From: Trichomonas vaginalis G3
Taxonomy: Eukaryota; Parabasalia; Trichomonadida; Trichomonadidae
DNA length: 64,000 bases
Assembly (NCBI RefSeq): GCF_026262505.1
Contig: NC_067208.1
Span: forward strand, 5,279,962-5,343,961
Direction: 5' to 3'
Shown here: positions 19,056 through 30,149 of the stretch, one piece after another
Numbering within the stretch: position 1 is the stretch's first letter
Layout: the number at the start of each line of letters is the position of its first letter
Made by a program: the position numbers and the translations under genes
Notes under the pieces: generated by a model
The model's input: only the letters and a program-made list of their open reading frames with translations
What the model was told of the DNA's origin: nothing
Databases searched by the model: none

Positions 19056-19221
19056 AAAAAAGTGACAGAAAACTGACACCATACGGGCGCGCATATGTAC
19101 GCATATATGTGTAAAAATAAACGTTCATATGTAAACTAACCTTTATTCACTAGCAGGAGCTTTGTTGTTCGCTTCCACTAAAATGTAAACTTTACGTGTC
19201 AAAAAAATTCTGTCACGTAAA

Positions 19222-20290
19222 CTATTTATGTTGAGATTGAGTACCAGACTCTAATATAAGTTCAACCATTATATTAGAGTCTTTAGGAATTTCATATGGT
19301 TCTTTTACATAATATTCCTTTTTTTGACCATCAGTTGATTCTTCAACTCTTTTGAATGAAAAGCGCTTATAAAACTCAAACACGAGTGCATCTTTATAAC
19401 CAGTGATATCGTAAAATTTTGGTGGCACAAGCTGTTCATTCACATTACATATAAATTGTTTGTTATCTGAGCAATATTACTCAACGTTACTAAAGGCTCA
19501 AGGAGAGGATTTATTCTTATCTGATAACCGACAAATTTATATGTTGGTTTGCCCTTTCGCTCAAGGATAAACCTGATATCCGCTATAGTTATGAAAGCTC
19601 ATCAAAGTACTTATATGTTTTTTTATCTTTATCATTTTCGTCAGTGAAATCTGCTATGGTAAAACTATAATATACATGCATTCGCGAGATATATTTTTTT
19701 TCCCATAAGTCTAAAAATTTTGCTTTCGATGGAATTACTTTTTGCGTGAATGTTCTACCATGGTCATCTTCCCAAACAAGCTCTGGTTTTCTTGATGTTG
19801 TGTCTGTTTCAGTGGTTTCTAATAACGCAGTGATGAAATCCAACACATCTCCTAGGGACATGTCATATTTATAATTCAAGGCATTTTTTTCTATACTACT
19901 GTATGAAGGTAATGTTATGATTGGTGATGTACCTTTTCTTAATACATTCAATTTATTTTCATTTGAATCATAGTAACAATCAAAAAAATTCTCTACTTGC
20001 CTCAGTCATTTTTTCCATAAGACCTTCATTCAACTCCTGTGTAGTCATGTTGGGTTTTATGTAATATCTCATGTCAAACCTTTTTTTCACTGATTTTGAT
20101 GAATCTGTCATTTCTAATGGAATAGCAAGAAACTCAAAGTCTGGATGCTCAAGACTTATCTTTCTTATCTCAAGAGCTTTTGACGCAGGATATTCAATGA
20201 AGTCTCTCGGTAATTTATATGAGACTGTATTACCACTTATCGTGCCATCATTCATAACATGTTCTAAGTATATCCATCATATTTAGACAT
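19222..20290 (-). pseudogene. Minor-capsid-like protein of fragment D (broken)
   Basis: The N-terminal part reads TVSYKLPRDFIEYPASKALE followed by IRKISLEHPD, comparable to YEYPRHWVEYVGGEKAIEIR at 42976-43395 and to FKFPTDWIVNINEEKYIGIT at 58396-59253. The C-terminal part has VPPKFYDITGY and NIMVELILESG, comparable to the tails of the same relatives. A virion role is inferred from this family's place among capsid genes. Broken element gene. Confidence 0.5.
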
Positions 20291-20308
20291 TTTATATGTA
20301 ACTAAAAG
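20291..20308. promoter_or_regulatory. 18-bp divergent start region
   Basis: TTTATATGTAACTAAAAG separates the ATG of the minus gene (20290) from the ATG of the plus ORF (20309), the same geometry as the other short divergent start regions. Confidence 0.4.
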
Positions 20309-20377
20309 ATGGAGAAAGTTATTAATCAAGTAGATAAGATTCTTCATGATGGAGCACGTAAGAATGTAAAGAACTAA
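20309..20377 (+). other. Short ORF at the head of the array
   Basis: MEKVINQVDKILHDGARKNV plus two residues, then stop. It looks like the N-terminus of a gene whose remainder was replaced by the tandem array that starts 16 bases later. Fossil of an element gene. Confidence 0.3.
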
Positions 20378-20393
20378 ACAATGCACTCATTAT

Positions 20394-23300
20394 GGCAGTC
20401 TCAACAAAGTCTTTACAAAGAAGTCTCAACAAAGTCTTTACAAAGAAGTCTCAACAAAGTCTTTACAAAGAAGTCTCAACAAAGTCTTTACAAAGAAGTC
20501 TCAAAAACAAAGAACTCAACAAAGTCTTTACAAAGAAGTCTCAACAAAGTCTTTACAAAGAAGTCTCAACAAAGTCTTTACAAAGAAGTCTCAACAAAGT
20601 CTTTACAAAGAAGTCTCAACAAAGTCTTTACAAAGAAGTCTCAACAAAGTCTTTACAAAGAAGTCTCAACAAAGTCTTTACAAAGAAGTCTCAACAAAGT
20701 CTTTACAAAGAAGTCTCAACAAAGTCTTTACAAAGAAATCTTTACAAAGTCTTTACAAAACATTGACGAAGAAAGTCTTTACAAAACATTTACAAAACAT
20801 TGACAAGAAAGTTCATGACAAAGTCTTTACAAAACATTGACAAGAAAGTTCATGACAAGTCTCAACAAAACATTGACGATGAAAGTCTTGACAAAATCTT
20901 TACAAACATGACAAGAAAGTTTACAAAGTCTTTACAAAACATTGACGATGAAAGTCTTGACAAAGTCTTTACAAAACATTGACGAAGAAAGTCTTTACAA
21001 AGTCTTTACAAAACATTGACGATGAAAGTCTTTACAAAGTCTTTACAAACATTGACGAAGAAAGTCTTTACAAAGTCTTTACAAAACATTGACGATGAAA
21101 GTCTTTACAAAGTCTTACAAAACATTGACGAAGAAAGTCTTTACAAAGTCTTTACAAAACATTGACAAGAAAGTTCATGACAAAACATTTACAAAACATT
21201 GACAAGAAAGTTCATGACAAAGTCTCAACAAAACATTGACAAGAAAGTTCATGACAAAGTCTCAACAAAACATGACGATGAAAGTCTTGACAAAGTCTTT
21301 ACAAAACATTGACAAGAAAGTCTTTACAAAGTCTTTACAAAACATTGACGATGAAAGTTCATGACAAAGTCTTTAAAACATTGACGAAGAAGTCTTTACA
21401 AAGTCTTTACAAAACATTGACGATGAAAGTCTTTACAAAGTCTTTACAAAACATTGACGAAGAAAGTCTTTACAAAGTCTTTACAAAACATTGACGATGA
21501 AAGTCTTTACAAAGTCTTTACAAAACATTGACGAAGAAAGTTTTACAAAGTCTTTACAAAACATTGACAAGAAAGTTCATGACAAAACATTTACAAAACA
21601 TTGACAAGAAAGTTCATGACAAAAGTCTCAACAAAACATTGACAAGAAAGTTTCATGACAAAACATTTACAAAACATTGACAAGAAAGTTCATGACAAAG
21701 TCTTTACAAAACATTGACAAGAAAGTTCATGACAAAGTCTCAACAAAACATTGACAAGAAAGTCTTTACAAAGTCTTTACAAAACATTGACAAGAAAGTT
21801 CATGACAAAGTCTCAACAAAACATTGACAAGAAAGTTCATGACAAAGTCTTTACAAAACATTGACAAGAAAGTTCATGACAAAACATTTACAAAACATTG
21901 ACAAGAAAAGTTCATGACAAAGTCTCAACAAAACATTGACAAGAAAGTCTTTACAAAGTCTTTACAAAACATTGACGATGAAAGTCTTGACAAAGTCTTT
22001 ACAAAACATTGACGAAGAAAGTTCATGACAAAGTCTTTACAAAACATTGACGATGAAAGTCTTTACAAAGTCTTTACAAAACATTGACGATGAAAGTCTT
22101 TACAAAGTCTTTACAAAACATTGACAAGAAAGTTCATGACAAAGTCTCAACAAAACATTGACAAGAAAGTTCATGACAAAACATTTACAAAACATTGACA
22201 AGAAAGTTCATGACAAAGTCTTTACAAAACATTGACAAGAAAGTTCATGACAAAGTCTTTACAAAACATAGACAAGAAAGTTCATGAACAAAGTCTTTAC
22301 AAAACATTGACAAGAAAGTTCATGACAAAGTCTTTACAAAGAAGTCTCAACAAAGTCTTTACGATGAAGTCTCAACAAAGTCTTTACAAAACATTGACAA
22401 GAAAGTTCATGACAAAACATTGACAAGAAAGTTCATGACAAAGTCTTTACAAAACATTGACAAAACATTGACAAGAAAGTTCATGACAAAACATTGACAA
22501 GAAAGTTCATGACAAAGTCTTTACAAAACATTGACAAAACATTGACAAAAAAGTTCATGACAAAGTCTTTACAAAGAAGTCTCAACAAAAGTCTTTACGA
22601 TGAAGTCTCAACAAAGTCTTTACAAAACATTGACAAGAAAGTTCATGACAAAGTCTTTACAAAACATAGACAAAAAGAAAGTTCATGACAAAAGTCTTTA
22701 CAAAACATAGACAAAAAATTCAATGACAAAGTCTTTACAAAACATTGACAAGAAAGTTCATGACAAAGTCTTTACAAAGAAGTCTCAACAAAGTCTTTAC
22801 GATGAAGTCTCAACAAAGTCTTTACAAAACATTGACAAGAAAGTTCATGACAAAGTCTTTACGATGAAGAACTTAACAAAACATTGACAAGAAAGTTCAT
22901 GACAAAGTCTTTACAAAACATTGACAAGAAAGTTCATGACAAAGTCTTTACGATGAAGAAGAACTTGACAAAACATTGACAAGAAAGTTCATGAGAAATT
23001 AGATGAAGAAGTCTCAACAAAACATTTACAAGAAAGTTCATGACAAAGTCTTTACAAAACATTGACGAAGAAAGTTCATGAGAAATTAGATGACAAAGTC
23101 TTTACAAAACATTTACGAAGAAAGTTCATGAGAAATTAGATGACAAAGTCTTTACAAAACATTTACGAAGAAAGTTCATGAGAAATTAGATGACAAAGTC
23201 TTTACAAAACATTGACGAAGAAAGTTCATGAGAAATTAGATGACAAAGTCTTTACAAAACATTTACGAAGAAAGTTCATGAGAAATTAGATGACAAAGTC

Positions 23301-24890
23301 TTTACAAAACATTGACGAAGAAAGTTCATGAGAAATTAGATGAAGAACTTAACAAAACATTTACAAGAAAGTTCATGACAAAGTCTTTACAAAACATTTA
23401 CGAAGAAAGTTCATGAGAAATTAGATGACAAAGTCTTTACAAAACATTTACGAAGAAAGTTCATGAGAAATTAGATGACAAAGTCTTTACAAAACATTGA
23501 CGAAGAAAGTTCATGAGAAATTAGATGAAGAACTTAACAAAACATTTACAAGAAAGTTCATGACAAAGTCTTTACAAAACATTTACGAAGAAAGTTCATG
23601 AGAAATTAGATGACAAAGTCTTTACAAAACATTGACAAGAAAGTTCATGACAAAGTCTTTACAAAACATTGACAAGAAAGTTTCATGACAAAGTCTTTAC
23701 AAAACATTTACAAGAAAGTTCATGACAAAGTCTCAACAAAAACATTGACGATGAAAGTCTTTACAAAACATTGACGAAGAAGTCTCAACAAAACATTGAC
23801 GAAGAAGTTCTCAACAAAACATTTTACAAAACATTGACCAAGAAGTCTTTACAAAACATTTACAAGAAAGTTCATGAGAAAGTCTTTACAAAACATTTAC
23901 AAGAAGTTCTATTGACAAAAGTTCATGACAAAGTCTTTACAAAGAAAGTTCATGACAAAGTCTTTACAAAACATTTACAAGAAAGTTCATGACAAAGTCT
24001 CAACAAAACATTGACGATGAAAGTCTTGACAAAACATTGACAAGAAAGTTCATGACAAAGTCTTTACAAAACATTTACAAGAAAGTTCATGACAAAGTCT
24101 CAACAAAACATTGACGATGAAAGTCTTTACAAAACATTGACGAAGAAGTCTCAACAAAACATTGACGAAGAAGTCTTTACAAAGTCTTGACGATGAAGAA
24201 CTTGACAAAACATTTACAAGAAAGTTCATGACAAAGTCTCAACAAAACATTGACGATGAAAGTCTTTACAAAACATTGACGAAGAAGTCTCAACAAAACA
24301 TTGACGAAGAAGTCTCAACAAAACATTTACAAAACATTGACCAAGAAGTCTTTACAAAGTCTTTACAAGAAAGTTCATGACAAAGTCTTTACAAAACATT
24401 TACAAGAAAGTTCATGAGAAAGTCTCAACAAAACATTGACAAGAAAGTTCATGACAAAGTCTTTACAAACATTGACGAAGAAGTCTCAACAAAACATTTA
24501 CAAAACATTGACCAAGAAGTCTTTACAAAGTCTTGACGATGAAGAACTTGACAAAAATTTACAAGAAAGTTCATGAGAAATTAGACGAAGAAGTCTTTAC
24601 AAAGTCTTGACGAAGAAGTCTCAACAAAACATTTACAAGAAAGTTCATGAGAAATTAGATGAAGAAGTCTTTACAAAGTCTTGACGAAGAAGTCTCAACA
24701 AAACATTTACAAGAAAGTTCATGAGAAATTAGATGAAGAAGTCTTTACAAAGTCTTGACGATGAAGAACTTGACAAAACATTTACAAGAAAGTTCATGAG
24801 AAATTAGACGAAGAAGTCTTTACAAAGTCTTGACGATGAAGAACTTGACAAAACATTTACAAGAAAGTTCATGAGAAATTAGATGAAGAC
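20394..24890 (+). repeat. Composite tandem array of 25-, 26-, 37- and 50-bp units
   Basis: 20394-20750 holds pure 25-bp units (GTCTTTACAAAGAAGTCTCA plus ACAAA). After that come 26-bp units with AACATTGACGAAGAAA or GACGATGAAA, 37-bp units with AAGAAAGTTCATGACAAAGT, and 50-bp units adding GAGAAATTAGATGA. The words ACAAGAAAGTTCATGAGAAA and TTAGATGAAGAAGAACTT occur in the KilA-N genes at 26388 and 50602, so the array seems to be amplified coding sequence. Short ORFs inside it are by-products. Confidence 0.9.
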
Positions 24891-25432
24891 GAAAGTCTTG
24901 AAAAACTCTAAATGACTTTCAAACTCAAATAAACAAATACTACTGGGAATTTCAAGAAAAATACCACTCTTTACTAAATGGAACATGCTATCTGAAGCTA
25001 GAATACGACAAGATGAACTCCACCGTTTCATTTCAAAAGATTGAAATTAACCCTCCAAGAGATACAGAGTTTTTATATTGGGGAGTAGACAGACGTTCTT
25101 GGGCGCAATTTCTTCGTTACTAAACCAGAACGAACCATTACCACCAGATGGTCCATTTAAATTTATACTTCCACCAGCAGATTTGACAGTTTATAAAACG
25201 TATTTGACCCTCAAAATGTCATGTGTCATGCAAGTTTCAGTTCAAGCAACAACAGTTTTCTTTGTATTGTAAGACTTTTATGACTTTGCTTCTAAATTCT
25301 ACGAACCACCTAGTAACAGTTTCTCTGACTTTCAAGTTTGGTTCACAACAAACGTGTGCAGCATATAATTCCATTGTACTATGACTTTTATCTCGAATTG
25401 TCTTCATATACAACTACGGAAAAGTGCTGAAA
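24891..25432 (+). pseudogene. Minor-capsid-like gene fragment, element B (broken)
   Basis: The plus-strand frame carries YYWEFQEKYHSLLNGTCYLK then YDKMNSTVSFQ, parallel to LYVRIVYDKQNSQVSF in the element A gene at 5474-6322. Near the end FYEPPSNSFSDFQVWFTT parallels YEPPSGSISDFQVWFTT. The tandem array abuts its upstream side. Strongly decayed fossil. Confidence 0.55.
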
Positions 25433-25448
25433 AAGTACTGAAAAATAT

Positions 25449-25494
25449 AGGTGAAGAGAGATCTCACCTGTTTCTCACCTCTTTTCTCACCCTC
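25449..25494. repeat. Intergenic multi-stem hairpin (GGTGA family)
   Basis: GGTGAAGAGAGATCTCACC is followed by two further TCTCACC arms. It is the covarying counterpart of the GGTTAGATCTAACC hairpins. Confidence 0.55.
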
Positions 25495-25548
25495 TTGAAT
25501 TTTCATGAATTTCCTTAAGATAGAAAAAAATGAGTTAAAATGAGATGT

Positions 25549-25907
25549 TTACTGAAACTGGTTGGATGCCGCCTCTGAGGTTATGTAGAACGGCTGACCC
25601 GAGAAGTGGAATAGTGCTCTGAGAATTTGTATAATTCGTGGAATTGGACTCTCTCTGTTTGGAAGTTGTATCCATGGGCGCTTTGCAAAGAACTGAGAAG
25701 CTTCTTTCTTCATCTCCTTTATGTCGTCTACAGGAGTGTTTTCTGGTATTGAATGGAATTCCGGTTTCAATTTCGATTTTCAGCGCACCTCTTCCAGACA
25801 ACCAGAAGCCGAGGGACTTGTTGGCTTTGTCCTTGCCAAGTACTGCTTAACAACTTCATTTATCTCTATAAGGTAAATTGCTCATCTAATGGCTCGATGT
25901 TGTCCAT
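25549..25907 (-). pseudogene. Paralogue of the 14040 gene, element B (broken)
   Basis: It shares RPWIQLPNRESPIPRIIQIL and FYITSEAA with the intact gene at 14040-14402 in element A. Like that gene it starts beside a short-period tandem array and faces away from an ORF beginning MSDVPP. Unknown function; broken element gene. Confidence 0.6.
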
Positions 25908-25919
25908 TGCACTGCTTCA

Positions 25920-26285
25920 GAACTAGTCTTGTACTTTTTCAGAACAATACTTGTACTGTTTCAGAACTAGTCTTGTACTGTTTCAGAACAATACTTGTAC
26001 TTTTTCAGAACAAGACTTGAACTTTTTCAGAACAAATTTCCCGTAAAAGCTCTCAATTTGTGAGAAAAATTTTCTGTTTCAGAACAAGTCTTGTACTGTT
26101 TCAGAACAATATTTGTACTGTTTCAGAACAAGTCTTGTACTGTTTCAGAACAATATTTGTACTGTTTCAGAACAAGTCTTGTACTGTTTCAGAACAATAT
26201 TTGTACTGTTTCAGAACAAGTCTTGTACTGTTTCAGAACAAGTCTTGTACTGTTTCAAGACAATATTTGTACTGTTTCAAGACAA
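25920..26285. repeat. 22-bp tandem array in a divergent promoter
   Basis: Units alternate CTTGTACTGTTTCAGAACAA and ATTTGTACTGTTTCAGAACA, about 22 bp each. It lies between the minus gene starting at 25907 and the MSDVPP start codons at 26311/26337. All plus-strand frames are open through it because the period is not a multiple of three and the unit lacks stops. Confidence 0.8.
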
Positions 26286-26387
26286 TGTCCAACGGTTAAG
26301 CCACAAACGAATGTCCGACGGTTAAGCCACAAACGAATGTCCGACGTACCACCAAAAAATATTTTTTATTTTTATTGTAAGAACAGT

Positions 26388-27044
26388 ATGACAGTCGAAG
26401 CAAAAACGTTCACGAACAAATCTAATGGCGAAACATTCACAAAAGGCACTTACAACGGTATTGAAGTCTTACGTAGAGACAAGGATGGTTATATAAATGC
26501 AACAAAGATATGTCAGCAGTTTAGGAAAGACTTTAGAAGGTTGTTGGAAATAAGTCCTGGGAAGAGTATTTTAAGGCATTTTGTGAAGAATATACCAACC
26601 CGCGGAATTCCGCGGGTTGCTTTTTATACAATGTTAATGCAGAAATTCCGGATGAAATCAAACAGGTTAGAGGAATGTATGTAGACCCAAGACTTACAAA
26701 CTATATAGCAATGTGGGCTTCTCCAAAATATTGCATAGCAGTTGGAAAAATTATGGACTCCATAGACAAGAAAGTTCATGAGAAATTAGATGAAGAAGAA
26801 CTTGAAGATACAGTAGAGAATGCAAAACCTTTGTTCGAAGAAGAAGTTAGAAAAAATGTGCTTAAACAAATAGAACATGAACGTGAGATATGTTCTGGTT
26901 ATAGAGATTCTCCATACGAACTAGACCAGGGAACAAGAAGATTTAAAGAGAGAATTTAGAGAATATGAACTCGCTAAAGTTTCATTAGAAGCTGCAGAAG
27001 AGAGGTTAAAAGGTTGGGGTCGTTTGTACAAAAATTGTGAGTAA
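26388..27044 (+). pseudogene. KilA-N domain protein, element B copy (broken)
   Basis: KilA-N core: YNGIEVLRRDKDGYINATKI, then NYIAMWASPKYCIAVGKIMD, followed by a charged helical tail DKKVHEKLDEEELEDTVENA. KilA-N is a DNA-binding domain widespread in large DNA viruses and phages. A close relative is 50602-51264 in element C. A MSDVPP leader (26337) lies upstream in the same frame, so the normal KilA-N leader and an array-associated leader are stacked. A 24-bp perfect palindrome lies inside the gene at 26596-26619. Broken element gene. Confidence 0.75.
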
Positions 27045-28541
27045 ATGAACCATTTTATTTTTATTGAATTCGGCAAAATATATTTTAGGTTAGATGGTTT
27101 TTAGGTGTCACTACGTCACCAGGTAATTTAAACTTCTCTGAAAAAATGAGACAACATGACATTTTGACAACAACACAGGAGATAAACTTCTTCGTAAATG
27201 TTTTGTTGAGACTTCATCGTCAATGTTTTGTATAAAAAGCAACCCGCGGAATTCCGGCGGGTGGTATATTCTTCACGAAATGCTTGTTTTGTTGAGACTT
27301 TCATCGTATATGTTTTGTATAAAAAGCAACCCGCGGAATTCCGCGGGGTGGTATATTCTTCACGAAATGCTTGTTTTGAGGTCGAGCCATTTTTGGCTCC
27401 ACCGTAGAAAACACACAAAACTCATTTTTGTCTGATTTACGCTCATTGACGATGAAAGTCTTGACAAAAACATATACGAAGAAGTATATTTCCTGTGTTG
27501 TTGTCAAAATGTCATGTTGTCACCATTTTCAAAAAGATGTTAGTTGACCGAGGGACCGAGGGACCTGGTTAGATCTAAAATATATTTTTGCTGAGTAAAA
27601 TGACCAAATTTCATGATATAACTGTATTTTTTTGACGAAGTGAACTTTTACTCTTCGTAAAAAAACTCTATGAAATCGTGAAAAAATGACCAAATTTCAT
27701 GATATAACTGTATTTTTTTGACGAAGAGAACTTTTGCACTTCGTAAAAAAACTCTATGAAATCGTGAAAAAACATTGACGAAGAAATCTATCTCCTGGAC
27801 TGTTGTCAAAATGTCATGTTGTCACCATTTTCAAAAAAATGTTAGTTGACCGAGGGACCGAGGGACCGAGGGACCTGGTTAGATCTAAATATATTTTTGC
27901 TGAAAAAAATGACCAAATTTCATGAATTTCCTCATATGTTTGCTACCCCGACTTTTTTCGGCCTTGCATAAAACTCTATGAAATCATGAAAAAATGACCA
28001 AATTTCATGATATAACTGTATTTTTTTGACGAAGAGAACTTTGACACTTCGTAAAAAAAATCCCTGAAATCGTGAAAAAATGACCAAATTTCATGAATTT
28101 CCTCATATGTTTGCTACCCTCGGAAAACCGAGGGTAGAGATTCCGTACGAAAATCGTGAAAAAAACTCATGAAAATCGTGAAAAAATGCGACCCGCGGAA
28201 AACCGAGGGTCGAGATTCCGTACGAAAATCGTAAAAAAAACACATGAAAATCGTGAAAAAATGCGACCCCGGTTTTTTTCGGGGTCGCCTAAAACTCATG
28301 AAAATCGTGAAAAATTGCGAGTACGTTAAAAACCGTAGTCGCCTAAAACTCATGAAAATCGTAAAAAAACTCTATGAAAACAGTGAAAAAATGCGAGTAG
28401 GGGAAAAATCCTGGTCGCCTAAAACTCATGAAAATCGTCAAAAAAATCCCTGAAATCATATCTTTTATACAAGATAGAAAAAATAAAATTAACGCTAGTT
28501 TTTTTAAAATATTTTTTTTATTTTGTATGTAAAGACAGGAA
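27045..28541. repeat. Repeat-rich intergenic region built from KilA-N gene pieces
   Basis: It holds inverted pieces of the KilA-N gene around the CCGCGGAATTCCGCGG palindrome (27237 and 27329). It also holds repeats of a TGACCAAATTTCATGATATA module (27600-28080) and several modules like ATTCCGTACGAAAATCGTG, which matches the middle of the gene at 29244. Hairpins with CGGAAAACCG cores occur at 28114-28137, 28189-28212 and 28263-28288. GAGGGACC is repeated near 27549 and 27850. No intact gene is seen. Confidence 0.6.
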
Positions 28542-29156
28542 ATGACAAGCACTGAGTTTGAAACAGTTAGAAAGATAGACAATGAGACCAAAGTGGTTAG
28601 AATAGGTGATTTAAACGTAAGATACTCAAAGAAATACAAAAAATATTCTTTGTCAGACATTTTAACACTATCTGAAGGAAAGAAAGCACACGACTGGGTT
28701 AAAAATGCTTCTACTCAGAAAATTTTGACAAAAAATCCTGAGCTTATGATATCGGTAAGATTCTATGGAACAAGAGCATATCTTATAGACAAAAGTCTTA
28801 TACCAGTAGTTTTGTTCTGGATTGACCCAGTTGTTGGATATAATTTCATAACATATGGTTCATTCGATACTGAACGTTGCAGTGAGGGCTTACTTTACAT
28901 CGTTCAGAAACCGAAGGACTTCAATACAAAGAGATATAAGATAGGAAGAACATTTAATATAACTCAAAGATATGACAGTATAGTCAATAGAGTTAAGGTT
29001 GCGTTTGTTAACGATATGAGAGCTGCTGAAACAGAACTACTTGAAAAGTTTGAGAAATTGTATGGTGCTCCCACGAGAGGTAAAGAAACGTTTGAAGTAG
29101 ATGAGATCGACAAAGCTATAAAAGTATTTGACGAAGTTGCTGAAAAATACATGTAA
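28542..29156 (+). CDS. KilA-N-like protein with C-terminal T5orf172/GIY-YIG-type domain
   Basis: 204 aa, intact. Residues 20-105 resemble a diverged KilA-N (LSEGKKAHDWVKNASTQKIL). The C-terminal 90 residues read GLLYIVQ, KRYKIGRTFNITQRYDSIV, RAAETELLEKFEKLYGA and GKETFEVDEIDKAIKVF, the order of the T5orf172 family (GIY-YIG-like nuclease fold) often fused to KilA-N or Bro proteins in viruses. Role: DNA-binding regulator or nuclease, inferred. It is preceded by TATTTTGTATGTAAAGACAG, shared with the other KilA-N genes. The start is fixed by that leader. Confidence 0.75.
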   Translation: MTSTEFETVRKIDNETKVVRIGDLNVRYSKKYKKYSLSDILTLSEGKKAHDWVKNASTQKILTKNPELMISVRFYGTRAYLIDKSLIPVVLFWIDPVVGYNFITYGSFDTERCSEGLLYIVQKPKDFNTKRYKIGRTFNITQRYDSIVNRVKVAFVNDMRAAETELLEKFEKLYGAPTRGKETFEVDEIDKAIKVFDEVAEKYM

Positions 29157-29243
29157 AGCGTTTATTTTTGGTCTTTTATACAAGATAGAAAATAGCGTTA
29201 GTTTTTATAAAATATTTTTTTTATTTTGTATGTAAAGACAGAT

Positions 29244-30050
29244 ATGACAACAACAGAGAACACAACAACTGCTATCGTTCATGAAGCTATAGATGAAGAA
29301 TACGAGTACATACAGTATAACAAACAGTTACGTCTCATTCGTTCGGTCAAGGATGACATGTACCAAATGCAAAGTATTTTGAATGCTCTTCGTTCTACAA
29401 AGCAAGCACGTCATTGGTTTGAAAACCAACAGACAAAAGAACTTTTAGAAGAATTTCCTCATATGTTTGCGACCGGTAGAAAACCGCGGATCGAGATTCC
29501 GTACGAAAATCGTCAAAATTTGCCAATTGGTTTGAGAGGTTGGTATGTACATAGACTTCTTGTAAATGCTGTTGCAATGTGGGCTTCACCTCGTTACGCT
29601 TGTTATATTTTCATGATGTTAGATGAACTTCATAGACAAGAACGTGAAGAGCTAGAGAACAAGCTTGAAGCAAAAGACAAAAACATACAGAAAAGAATAC
29701 CACGTTCGGTACCAAAAGGAAAGGAAAAGAACTATAAGTATATGATTTACACTGAAGAGATGGAAAATGAAGAAGACAGAGATATGGTTATGTTGCATTT
29801 AGTCAGAAGAAACAACAAAAGCTTTTACGACTTAGCTAAAATTTACAAATCTGACAGAAATTGGTTCTATCGCGAAAACTTACCGATTTCAATGACACCG
29901 AATGAAGATGTTAAACAGATAGTTCAAGATACGTTACCTCAAACACACTATGATATGAAAGGTTGTACAATACTTACATTCAAAGAAGATTTGCCGCTAC
30001 TGAAGGAAAAGATAACAGAGTATTTCGATAACTTCAAAGAGGAAGAGTAA
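29244..30050 (+). CDS. KilA-N protein with C-terminal DUF3627-like domain, element B
   Basis: Start at MTTTENTTTAIVHEAIDEEY; an in-frame upstream ATG lies inside the shared leader. N-terminal helical region, then KilA-N (ARHWFENQQTKELLEE, LLVNAVAMWASPRYACYIFM), a helical linker (REELENKLEAKDKNIQK), and a C-terminal part with KYMIYTEEM, DMVMLHLVRRNNKSFYDLAK, as in mimivirus-type KilA-N/DUF3627 proteins. The relative at 52858-53684 in C is very similar. A 24-nt hairpin-derived cassette (29470-29493) lies between the two KilA-N halves. Likely a DNA-binding regulator expressed early. Confidence 0.75.
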   Translation: MTTTENTTTAIVHEAIDEEYEYIQYNKQLRLIRSVKDDMYQMQSILNALRSTKQARHWFENQQTKELLEEFPHMFATGRKPRIEIPYENRQNLPIGLRGWYVHRLLVNAVAMWASPRYACYIFMMLDELHRQEREELENKLEAKDKNIQKRIPRSVPKGKEKNYKYMIYTEEMENEEDRDMVMLHLVRRNNKSFYDLAKIYKSDRNWFYRENLPISMTPNEDVKQIVQDTLPQTHYDMKGCTILTFKEDLPLLKEKITEYFDNFKEEE

Positions 30051-30149
30051 ATGAACCATTTATTTTTCAAGCTTGACACCAAAGATGGCTCAGGTAGCTC
30101 TATCAGGTAAATTGTCTTGTCCGAGTCCTTCTGGCATTCCGAGTCCTTC

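Larger units (their letters stand above)
18999..20393. mobile_element. Element D: fragment of another Maverick
   Basis: The fragment begins next to the MITE-like repeat with a hairpin and carries a broken minor-capsid-like gene and the start of a second gene. It then runs into the 25-bp array. No terminal repeat of the A/B or C type is seen, so it is either a different family or a displaced internal piece. Broken. Confidence 0.45.

Noticed and set aside
20394-24890. CRISPR-like array
   Set aside because: There are no unique spacers; units are head-to-tail variants of one sequence, and the host is a eukaryote.
26060-26337. Plus-strand ORFs through the 22-bp array upstream of the KilA-N gene
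   Set aside because: Open frames follow from the stop-free unit; coding evidence begins only at the KilA-N start region.
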